Part shown: in pieces, positions 22,201 through 31,611 of the stretch
How the letters are laid out: each line of letters opens with the position of its first letter
Numbering within the stretch: the first letter of the stretch is position 1
Source: Pogonophryne albipinna
Lineage: Eukaryota; Chordata; Actinopteri; Perciformes; Artedidraconidae
Length of the DNA stretch: 64,000 nt
NCBI GenBank assembly: GCA_028583405.1
Contig: CM053263.1
Coordinates: 3,944,715-4,008,714 of the forward strand
Direction of reading: 5' to 3'
Program-made: the position numbers and the translations under genes
Notes under the pieces: generated by a model
Databases searched by the model: none
What the model saw: the letters and a program-made list of their open reading frames with translations, nothing else
Told to the model about the DNA's origin: nothing

Positions 22201-24649
22201 TTACACATGCTGTACTTTAGCCTGGCTGTTGTATCTGACTGATGGCAGAAAAAGCAGCTACAAATAAGATGTCAGGAGAGGAGCAATTCCCATTTGTTTC
22301 ACGGAGGGTGCTATTTGTCATCCTAATGTTAAAGTATGATCATAAGAGGTCATATGTGCACGTCTCATGTGCATAGACAAGCCTGATAATGCGCTTCGAC
22401 AAGCTAATCCATTACACCTATGGACGTTGCATCTGATGCAGTGTTGTAATCTTCTGGGTGAGGCGGGGGAGCACATCGGGGGGGTACACAATCGTCCTTG
22501 TTCGCGTCATGTTTCTCTCTTAGCATAGCAGTCCAAGTATTTAGATCCCCGGGGATACACTCCGGAAGAGAGCGGCCTGCAGCGTCCTCTTTGTTGCCTT
22601 TAATGGATTATTTCATACAAACATGCAATTGACTGTGTTACTGATGGATAGCAGCCATTGTTATGGTAAAGTCACTCCATCGCCTTCCATGGTTCCCCTA
22701 TTAATCTCAGTCAAGTCAATGGCGCCATTGTACAGAACTCCCCATTAAACCGTACCACCTTGACAACAATGAAAGTGTCAGTGTGGCACCTTCCGGACTG
22801 TTTCCAGGAAGCAGAGAAAATTGAATGTTTTTCTCAAAGATTACATGGCTTAATGGGTGTATTTGGAACCCTTTGGTATGTGAGGGGAAGAAAAGATGGC
22901 CGTGAATCTCATTTGTGATTGAATGGTTTTTATTTGGACGGTGGATTGTCTGCAGGTGCAGGTTAAAGGTAAATAACCCCATTTCCTCAGTGAGAGTGAA
23001 CCTGGCTGGCCTGCTGTGTTTAACAACTTCAGCCTGAGACCCTGGATTGAAAGACGGAATTGGACGTTTGCGAGAGGAAGACAGACAGAGAGAAACGATC
23101 GAAGGAAAGAGGAAGACAGGAAGTCTACTGAGCGACGGTCTGCTATTGTCCACTGTCTCTTCACAGTGTGACAACGTTTTTCCCTCAGACTCTGTCGCTG
23201 ATGTTTTTTCTCGTACCCATTCTTGTTCTCTCCTTCCCCGTCTGTCAATTTGTGAAGGCCCCACATCATTACTGTCAAACCTCACACTGCTGCAGTGCCA
23301 ATACAAAAGCTACATGCACAATATCACACACACTCGTACTCGCTGCCCACTCATGCGTTGAAGGAGACTTTCTTTTCTAAGACTGGGTTCTGACACTCAG
23401 CTGCAATCTCGTCCCACAGGAATTCTGGGGGAGACAGACAAGCAGTGTGAACTCAAAAGAACTGAAGTCTTTGATTTTTCTGTCAGACACTTTCAGCCCC
23501 ATGGCCTCCGTAAAAACACTGTTTGTCTTTATCTTCGCCTGATCGTGTCGTTGTCTGCCGAAGATAAAATCACATTTGCTAGCAACCCAGACCGCCCTTT
23601 TCCTTGCTTCAGCACCTGGACATTTGTTTGAATGGCCATGACCTCACATTTCTACTGAGGGACAATTATTGTGCAGGAGGGATGAGAAAGAATGAAGGAG
23701 AAAGAACATTCAAGACCATTTAACTGCAGGGTTCGATGAAAAGCTTAAACTCAAAGGCTCTCAGAGTCAGAGAGGTAGGTGATTAAACCCTGTCATCAAA
23801 TATCACACCTCCTTTTCAAGCTACGGGAAGCGGCTGGAGAGCTCTGATTACCATCAATGACACTCTACCAAATTCATCAGATTCCCTGTAGGAGGCTGTT
23901 AAACCCAAATGGGCTACCTCGTTAAAACCGGTGTCAAGTAAATAATAGATCTTTTTATCTATAGGTGTGGGGACTGGATAAACATGAAAGCGAGCTTATC
24001 AAATCCGTAAGGTGAACAGTTAAAAGGTGCTCTAATCAGATCTGGCACTGATTCCTCTCATATACTCCCAGGGAACTGATGGAGCTGCTTTGAGGTAACG
24101 GAGATGGGTAGTTTTACCTTGAAGCTAAAGACTGTTTGTGTATCACACTAGGGTTAATACTGTAGGTCTGAGCAATTGGAGACCACTGACGTTTTTACAT
24201 TTGACCCATTTAGATTAAGCTCTTTGCTCTGACAAATGTAACTGTGATCCAGTCGATGTAAACACCAGTAAACAAAGTTGAAGTAAGAAAATATAATGGA
24301 GCCCTGTAGTTGGTTGCACCAGCAATACTTACTGTACATTCAAATGTAGCTTAGTTTCACTTAATAAGGGGGTTAGTAAAAAAGCAGTACAGTCATTTAC
24401 ACCTTCACAAAGCAGGCTGTCAGTCAGTCTTTATCAACTGTTGCCATGGTAGAGCCTTTAGAAAATGTACATTGATTCATTGTGAAGACTGAAATGGATA
24501 TTCACTACATATTCGCTTTGCATTATTCATTTCTAACATTTATTTTAAACACTGTATAATACAGTATACCAAATTAATATTTCAAAAAACTAGATGTTAA
24601 AAGTCACTTTTATTTTACCAATTTTGCAGTGAGCGCTCTTTGAAATTAG
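19257..24649. other. Unannotated host DNA
   Basis: About 5.4 kb without a recognised gene or repeat. Sequence near 22690-22760 (mixed composition, ATTA cores, preserved GGCGCC) is a candidate conserved non-coding element. Purine-rich tracts at 21340-21450 and 23060-23130 produce spurious charged open frames. Confidence 0.4.
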
Positions 24650-25040
24650 GGATGTCACAATATCGTACTTTGATACCAAAATAATGAAACTGTGGTACCC
24701 TTTTGTCAACAGTACCACAGGTACCATATAACCATGAGGGCTAAAAAAGGTTGTGATCTTTTCCCAGATAATGTTACATTGTGAACAGCAAATCTGTGTT
24801 GAAATTGCCAGGAGGATAGCTAGTCCTGCTAGTAGTAATTCGCTGTTAGCTGCCTGTGGGCTACAGCTGGAAGCTAACTCGCTCGGAGCATGGAGTAATT
24901 GAACCACATTATGATGCGTTTAATGTTCAATCTGTGAAAAATAGTATTAGGTATAAAGGCAAATCAATACAACCTTAAAAAAAAAAATGTATGGAGAAAT
25001 ATGAATTTTTACAGGTATTGGTATTGCCTTGCAGGGGTAG
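24650..25040. mobile_element. Possible hAT-like relic (TAGGGATGTCAC end)
   Basis: Begins TTAGGGATGTCACAATATCG and contains GATACC/GGTACC-rich sequence. The right side, read in reverse complement, has AATACCAATACCTGTAAAAA. I recognise this style from fish hAT-type repeats, but no matching right terminus or target duplication is visible. It is either truncated or misjudged. Confidence 0.3.
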
Positions 25041-25227
25041 ACATTAAGGGTAACATTAAAATGAAGGGTGGAATTTTATTATCACTGGCCTCACCATTAT
25101 AACCACTGGCCCAAGAGCATTCATCCAAAGAATCTACTAATAATGAAGAAAATGAACACATTTGTTCATATTTGGTTTATTCAAATAATGACATTGTGGT
25201 CATTGTTAAAAAATGTCTGCTATTATC

Positions 25228-25364
25228 CAGGGACGCTGGAGCCTCGCAGCAGAGAACACTGTAGGTGCGCCGCGTTTGGGGGTGCGAGGGGGTTGCGGGT
25301 GCTAGTGGAGCCTCGCAGATGGGGTGCTGCAGCCCCCTCAGCACCCCCCCTTCCCGCGTCCATG
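25228..25364. mobile_element. 137-bp mini-hAT with near-perfect 8-bp TSD
   Basis: CAGGGACGC at the left and CATGGACGC as the reverse complement of the right end form short inverted repeats. The flanks are CTATTATC (25220-25227) and CTATTTTC (25365-25372), 7 of 8 identical. The interior is GC- and CpG-rich, contains GGAGCCTCGCAG twice (about 25238 and 25309), and has self-complementary GGGGTGCTGCAGCCCC. Too short to encode anything. Confidence 0.75.
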
Positions 25365-25372
25365 CTATTTTC

Positions 25373-27361
25373 ATTATTATGAGTATTATTATTTGTATAA
25401 TGTGCTTTCTGCCTTCCAGTCATTAGGAGTTAGACATGTAATAGCCTAGATTAGAACTTTCATTATCCTAAACTGCTGGGATATTTCCCTATAGCGAATA
25501 CCTTTCTATTTTCTACTCTTCACTTACTTGTCAGCATAGGTCGGCATTGATGTACAGAGCCGACTAAAGACCTTGTTTATATTGGCATCATATTGAAACT
25601 AACTCCATCGATCAAGCTGGCTGAAACGTTCTCCCCCTCTTCTTCTCATGCTCCCTGTCACTCTCCTTTAACTCCTCCGGTGACATTCTTTTTTTTTGAA
25701 GATTGTTTTTTGACCGGCGCTTGGCCGGTTACCGCAGTATTAAAAACATTTTGGCGAATGGTTAGGTGGCGAGAAATCCTGTAGTAAAGGAGCGCGCTCC
25801 CGTTTACGGGAGCCTGCTCGCGCTGCGCTCTGCAGCAAACAGAGCTGGCTTTTCACCCAACAACGACAACCGCCTCACGAAACGTTATGTTGTAGCATTA
25901 ATATATAAAACGATTTAACAAAATTGCTTGTCAAAATACCAATACAACAGGACCATTTTTTTTTTTTTAAAGCAATCTTTTTAGTGGCCCGAGCGGGCAA
26001 GTGGAAAGTATGTTATGCTGGTCCGGGGTGTCTAAATAGTGCTTCCGGGCCAGCGGGCCATTTATAATGTCGAGCCATGCCTTGCATTAACTTGAAATGG
26101 CAATTGCCATTTGCACTGGATGAGATGGAAGGGATTGCTGTATATATTAATCATGACCACAGTTACGTGTGTTAGAGCCATCCTCACCTTTATGATATAG
26201 GCCTACACACCGCTTTGGCATTCGTGCACCACTGCAGAGAATGACAATATTCAGAGACCCCCGCCGAATCGACGTCCGGCCCCCAGGGCTGCAGCTCTAA
26301 GTGTCTCACACAGCTACACACACAGCCCATAACTCTGCCTGGCTGATAGCAGGCCTGGGGATTGCTCCACTGCCAGGTTCACCCCCACCCGTTCCTTTTC
26401 CATACCCACCTCTCCCCCCAGTGATACCTTGTCCCACTGGAGACGTAAATTGCTCCGGTGGAGTCCGCCAAGACCAATGAAGCTGGAACGTGAGGATTAA
26501 CACGCACTAGCAGATTCACAGTTCAAACACAGTCCAACATGCTTGTACCCATCACAGATGCAACACCCCAAACACTAACAACAATTAGTTCAAAATCCCT
26601 CCCAGAAAAGCAAGGAATGGTATTTGCTTGGGTTACTGTTATGGGTAGTTTGCTAATGTAGCAGCAGAAATAGTTTTTAGTGCCTTATAAAATGAGATGC
26701 CAGTATAGATGCAGTGCAGGAGGTGGGAGTGGAAGGTGGGGGGCTACGACAGACTCACTGACGAATGAAGAAAGTGAGGGAGAAGCTCATTAAGCTACGG
26801 TGGTTGAGGGAATAGGCAATAAAAAGCAAAAGGATGATCACGAGAGAGCGGGCAAAGAAAGGGGAAAATAGATGAGAGCGGAGACTGATGAAGAAAAGGA
26901 GATAAGCGAGGGCGGATGAGAATAGGGAAGGAAGGGAATTGGGGGATGTTTTGAAATGTGGAAAAGGAGTTACAATGCCTTTTCCTTTCACACAAACTGT
27001 CTTGATGTCAGAATAGCCCACAGTGAAAATATGAAATTGTACCCATTCATGCTGATTTGGAAGAGGCATCTTTTTTTATTGTGTCAGGCTAGTCACAGTG
27101 GAAGGAGTCTTTTCTCTCTATTTTTCACCGCACCTGTCTGTGTCAATATGAGTCTCACCGGGTGGTGGACATTCAGCAGTGGAGTCACTTTAGTTTTGGG
27201 CAAGAGGATAAAAAGCTGCATACTTTAGCGGGTATTACTTTGCACATCACTCTCGCCTCAGTAAATGGAACATAAACCACTCGGCTGAGCTTGTCGCCAG
27301 GTAAAGCCAGAGTGGTTTTACCATAAAAGTAAAGATATTTTAAAGCACAGTAAGATATAGA
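25373..27361. other. Host DNA with a GC-rich transposon-like patch
   Basis: No gene was recognised. About 25690-26060 is a CpG-rich patch with ACCGGCGCTTGGCCGGT and a perfect 7-bp stem GCTCCCG-TTTA-CGGGAGC at 25796-25813. Further on is GGCCCGAGCGGGCAAG. The style is that of old hAT-type DNA, but no ends were found. The remainder is unremarkable. Confidence 0.35.
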
Positions 27362-27432
27362 CCCCATTTACACGGGAACGCAAACGAAACGCAAACAAAC
27401 CGAATACGATATCAAAAAAGTATTCTGTTCAC

Positions 27433-27566
27433 ACGAGACCGCTCGAAAGCCCTGGAGACGCTGTAGTACATATGCAGGGCCTGTAAGTGGCGCTGTACTT
27501 CCGTACGAGACCGCTCGAAAGCGCTGTAGTACATATGCCGGACCTGTAAGTGGTGCTGTACTTCCG
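27433..27566 (+). repeat. Tandem duplication within family A copy 2
   Basis: Two units starting ACGAGACCGCTCGAAAGC (27433-27504 and 27505-27566) repeat the segment through CTGTAAGTGG and GCTGTACTTCCG. The second unit is about 10 bp shorter. Copy 1 has the segment once, so the duplication arose in this copy or its sublineage. Confidence 0.85.
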
Positions 27567-27744
27567 CCACAAAATACACCAAAAGCAGCGAAGAAGACCC
27601 CCAAGCATGGTTGCAATGGTTGCCCTTCTGTTTATTCTCCACGGTGGATTTAGCAACATGTAGTTCATGTAGTTCTCCATGTCCACTTGTTGCTGATGGT
27701 TGTGGTAGAGGAGCTGTAGATGTTGCATTAACATCTGTAGCATG

Positions 27745-27985
27745 AAAACACATCTCTTTCGACTCCACTTCGAGCAATAGAACTATTAACAAAGCACTTA
27801 TATACTAATAAAGGACTGGCTTACCTAAAACCAGTTGAGTAGCACTTGAAATGTTTTTGCTCTATGAAACCTGATGTACTTATATGATTCTGTTTTCTTC
27901 AAGTTTGTATTTTGTTGGTCGAACGCACTTATTGTAAGTCGCTTTGGATAAAAGCGTCAGCTAAATGCAATGTAATGTAATGTAA
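27745..27985 (+). mobile_element. L2-clade LINE 3' tail insertion with 9-bp TSD
   Basis: A 241-bp, severely 5'-truncated L2 copy on the plus strand. It holds the last handful of codons (ending with the equivalent of LHFE and a TAG) and the whole 3' UTR. It ends in the TAATG repeat at 27968-27985 and includes CTTTGGATAAAAGCGTCAGC. TGTAGCATG is identical at 27736-27744 and 27986-27994, a clear target duplication. The insertion site lies within family A copy 2, which is therefore older than this L2 event. Confidence 0.92.
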
Positions 27986-28158
27986 TGTAGCATGGTCGAG
28001 CTGTAGATTTTGAACTAACATATGTAGCATGATACAGCAGTGAGCAGCAGAGGTGGGGAGAGGCGGGGCTATGGCTTCATCGTTATCAGGAAAATTATCG
28101 TATAGGACGTACACACGGAGCCGTTTGGCCCCCCAGAGCATTCCGTCCACAGATCTAT

Positions 28159-29275
28159 TTGTCAATATTTACAGCGTTGCTGCCCATAGTGATAGCCCTA
28201 AACTTTAAATCTACTACCCCAGAATAAACATATGGACATGGGTTACTATTTTTAAAAAAGTGCAAATCTATTTAGGAACCTGTCCATGTGAACACATTTT
28301 AAGTGGAGGTGGACCTGAAATCCTCTAGGGGGGTCCGGGGGCATGCTCCCCCGGTAAGATTTGTTTTAAATACTTAAATGCATCAATCTGGTGCACTTTG
28401 AGGGGGAAATAAAGAGACTACACCCATATGAAACAGAACTGTATACATTTGAATAATCATAAAATCATAAGAACTTGGCCATAACCAATAACATACCATA
28501 TCCAATATGAAAAAACATTGAAACTTGTTTATTTATTTGTTTTTGGTTCATTTATAGTTGTGAGTGTGTCTGGGCTCCTGAACCAGCCTCACTCGTCTCC
28601 CCCCTCTCCCCCTGCTCCTCTTTGAGGCAGCAGCAAAGACTAGTTTTAGCTCTCAACCAGTTTTTAAAGTTTATCTTACCTTTTTTCACCTAGTTACATT
28701 TTTTTTTTATTATTCATGCATATTTTACTAATCACTCCCCCTTCAAGTGGAAATATGTGGTTACATAAATGGTGACCAAACCGTTTGAGACCCACTGAGA
28801 TAACTCAGACTAAGTTAACTATCTAAACACTCAGAGAGTCCTTTAGCTCACCTGAGCTGTAGTTATCAGTCTCTCAGACAGGAGAGGACTCTCCTCCACC
28901 TTCTTGACAGCTCATTATATCCATTAGCGCCGCTAGCTAGCACCAGATGCTAACAACAACAATACACGTAACCGGTGCGCGCGCTTTCTCTCTCACTCGC
29001 TCGCGCCCGCCACACATACACACACCCTCCCGAGCTTGAATGAGAGACCAATCGAGGGCTATAGTGTATGATCTGTATGAAAGTGGCCATGTCGGCAGGC
29101 CACATTATGTAGACAGCCAGTCACCCTCTGTGAGGCAGAGTCAGACCCACATTTGCGCAGCGTTGCGTTCACAATACATACATAAAAAAAAAAAATCCTC
29201 AGGCCAGCAGGCCACTTAGCAGGCCAGGCCATCGGGAAACCTCCCGGTCCTCCCGATGGCCAGTCCGGGCCTGAC
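28159..29275. mobile_element. hAT-like segment inside family A copy 2
   Basis: The right edge, read in reverse complement, is CAGGCCCGGACTGGCCATCG, a hAT-type terminus I recognise from fish repeats. Next to it is a hairpin (CCATCGGGA...TCCCGATGG). Further in is the palindromic CCGGGGGCATGCTCCCCCGG at about 28337. No matching left end or 8-bp duplication was found at 28159, and about 70 bp of family A is missing, so insertion was followed or accompanied by deletion. Boundaries are approximate. Confidence 0.45.
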
Positions 29276-29338
29276 GAACGGGCTATACGAAAGAGAAAAG
29301 TAGCGGAGACAACCGTTTTCGTTCCCGTGTAAACAGCA

Positions 29339-29713
29339 CAATAGTAAAGGTACATTTGCTGGTCTGATGTCAGAAGTGATACTCACTTACAAACAGGGAC
29401 TGTGATTTAAACAGAGGTTAAATAGGGGGAGTGTGGAAAGGAGCCAAAGGCTGTATTTAGTTTTGAATGGAAGAGTTGTCTCCTTTGCATATTACAATGA
29501 ACTGTGAAGCTAAATGTTTTTGCTTTTTGACCCTATAATGGAGGCTACAGGCCCTAACCAAGGACAAACATGTTCCCCGGCACATTGCGTTCTTAATCAT
29601 CCCACTGCTCATTGCCCTGAGAGGCTTTGTGACTTTCCTCTTCCCAAAATCTCTAAGCAATTAGAAAAAGTGGTTCACTGCACTTCCAATGGCATCATAC
29701 TATTGTACTGTAG
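29339..29713. other. Unannotated host DNA
   Basis: Nothing recognised. Two overlapping open frames on opposite strands (29457-29717) show no family resemblance. Confidence 0.4.
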
Positions 29714-30213
29714 GTGAAGACCAGAGATGTAAAGTATCTAAGTAAATCAACCGAGCACTGTACTTAAGTATACTTTTGAAATACTAGTGCTTTAGTTGAG
29801 TAATTGAATTCAGTTCAGAGGTATTCTTGTACTTTTACTCCATTACATTTATTTAATACCTTTAGTTACTTTGCAGATTTGGATAAATGATAATTAATAA
29901 AGAGAAACTCTTAAACAAGAGTTTAGTTACTCTTGGATTTAACTCACAAGCTACACGATGTTTGCAAAGTCATTAAAACTAGCTGCACCTTTACCAACTT
30001 TAATACCACATAACTGGATCAATTTAATAATCTAAACATATTAAATATATAATTAGAAAATGTGTCCAATGTGCATAATGAGTACTTTTACTTTTGGCAC
30101 TTTAAGTTTAATTTGATGCTGATAATTTTCTACTATTACTTGAGTAACATTTTGCATTTCAGGACTTTTATGGAATATTCCTGAACTGTGGTATTTCTAC
30201 TTTTACTTAAAGT

Positions 30214-30622
30214 ACACCTATCGTGCTATTATTAGGCAATAGTATAGGTCTCAGATATATGAAAATATATAAAAAAACATGTCTATGAAGTGTTTTGCTC
30301 CAAACACCAAACAGATCACCCATTCTAGCCATGCCTCATATCCCTCTATTTCACTTCCTGTTTCAAAAGTGCTGATTCTGGGTATAAAGCTTTACAAAAA
30401 TAAAAAAATTGGGGGGGGCTGAGCTCATGCAGGACCCGGCAGCTATTGTCTAAACTAAATACTGCCGTGATGAAACGCCATATCATGGATTATCAAGGAT
30501 TATATCTGAAACAGTATGGAGCTCAAAGGCTTTCTCTCTTGCCGGTTATACCACAAGGTGAGTTCCTTTTTATTTCCTGCTTCTACACACACATGCTCTC
30601 CAGTACAGGTTAGCTCTGAGTG
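30214..30622. mobile_element. TIR element family B, copy 2, right part missing
   Basis: Matches the reverse complement of 18619-19256 from the terminus (ACCTATCGTGCTATTATTAG) through CAGTATGGAGCTCAAA and the ACAGGTTAGCTCTGAGTGT block. It then stops abruptly where Rex1-like coding sequence begins. About half of the element and its second terminus are missing. Confidence 0.7.
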
Positions 30623-31580
30623 TCTCCTCTACTCCCTGTTCACACACGACTGCCTGGCCACACACAGCTCCAACACCGCCGTGAAATTTGCTGACGACAC
30701 GACCGTCATCGGCCAAATCACCGATGGCGACGAGACGGCGTACAGAGAGGAGGTCGAAAACCTGACATCTTGGTGCCAGGATAACAACCTCCATCTCACC
30801 GTCAGCCAAACCAAGGAGCTGATTGTGGATTACAGGAAGCAGCAGGGAGAGGGACACGCCCCCATCGCCATCAATGGGACTATGGTGGAGAGAGTCAGCA
30901 GCTTCAGGTTCCTCGGTCTCCACATCACTGAGGACCTGACATGCACTCTTCACACCACCACCATCACCAAAAAAACTCGACAGCGGTTCTTCTTCCTCCG
31001 CATGCTGAGGAGGTTCAACATGGACTCTCTATGGTGCACCTGTAGAAGTTGCAGAGTATCCTGACTGGCTGCATCACGGCCTGGTACGGCAGCTGCACCG
31101 ACCTCAATCGTGGTGAAAACTGACCCCCATCATCCAAGCCACAAACTGTTCTGTCTGCTGCCGTCTGGCAGGCGTTACCGCAGCATCCGGGCTAAAACCA
31201 CTAGACTCAGGGACAGTTTCATCCCCCAGGCAATAAGACTGTTAAACACCTGAAATGCTGAAACAAAATCTGTTCAACACCTGAACTGTTGAAACAACAT
31301 CCTTAATATTCATCTGGCTGCTACTTAAAAATTATTTTAAAAGTATTTATCTATTTACCTATACACCCAATAACTTGCATATAGACTCTTATTGCACTAT
31401 TTCACTTTTTTAAAACTATTTTTCTTTTTGTATTACTATTTACTATTTGCACTATATTTTTCTGTTTATCTGTGTTTTGTGTTGCACTGTTGGAGAAGCC
31501 TGTGACACAAGATTTTCATTGGCATAACAACACTGTAGCTATGTTCGTATGACTACATAAAGAACCTTGAACCTTGAATC
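30623..31580 (+). mobile_element. Rex1/Babar-like LINE, 5'-truncated relic
   Basis: Plus-strand non-LTR retrotransposon fragment with a reverse-transcriptase remnant, a 3' UTR and a short tail ending GAACCTTGAACCTTGAATC. That tail and the protein style (KFADDTTV, SSFRFLGLHITEDL) are those of Rex1/Babar-type fish LINEs as I know them. It is placed directly against family B copy 2. Confidence 0.7.
30624..31253 (+). pseudogene. Rex1-like reverse transcriptase relic
   Basis: The in-frame portion (to the TGA at 31062) begins LLYSLFTHDC, then has the catalytic box as KFADDTTVIGQITDGDE, WCQDNNLHLTVSQTKELIVD, and SSFRFLGLHITEDL. After a frameshift the protein resumes as SILTGCITAWYGSCTDLN, reaches a stop, and after a deletion ends HKLFCLLPSGRRYRS...FIPQAIRLLNT with a TGA at 31251-31253. 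The endonuclease and the N-terminal RT motifs are missing. Dead by truncation, frameshift and deletion. The apparent ATG at 30516 belongs to family B sequence, not to the LINE. Confidence 0.8.
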
Positions 31581-31611
31581 TAATAGTACTTCTTCCACCT
31601 CTGGTGATGAC

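Larger units (their letters stand above)
27362..29338. mobile_element. TIR DNA transposon family A, copy 2, interrupted
   Basis: Ends CCCCATTTACACGGGAACG and, as reverse complement, TGCTGTTTACACGGGAACG match copy 1. The element carries three modifications: a tandem duplication near its left end (27433-27566), an L2 tail insertion (27745-27985), and about 1.1 kb of foreign sequence (28159-29275). The last replaces some 70 bp present in copy 1. After removal of these it matches copy 1 over most of its length. No transposase frame. Confidence 0.65.
29722..31603. mobile_element. Tol2-like hAT MITE, interrupted by two other elements
   Basis: The left end CAGAGATGTAAAGTA resembles the Tol2-type terminus. 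The right end in reverse complement is CAGAGGTGGAAGAAGTACTA. Flanks are GTGAAGAC (29714-29721) and GTGATGAC (31604-31611), 7 of 8 identical. The element's own sequence is 29722-30213 and about 31581-31603, rich in ACTTTTACTT steps. The rest is family B copy 2 and a Rex1-like relic. No transposase coding remains. Confidence 0.82.

Noticed and set aside
30516..30623. ATG at 30516 as start of a Rex1-like protein
   Set aside because: The sequence before about 30623 is family B element DNA, shared with 18619-19256, so the joined frame is accidental.
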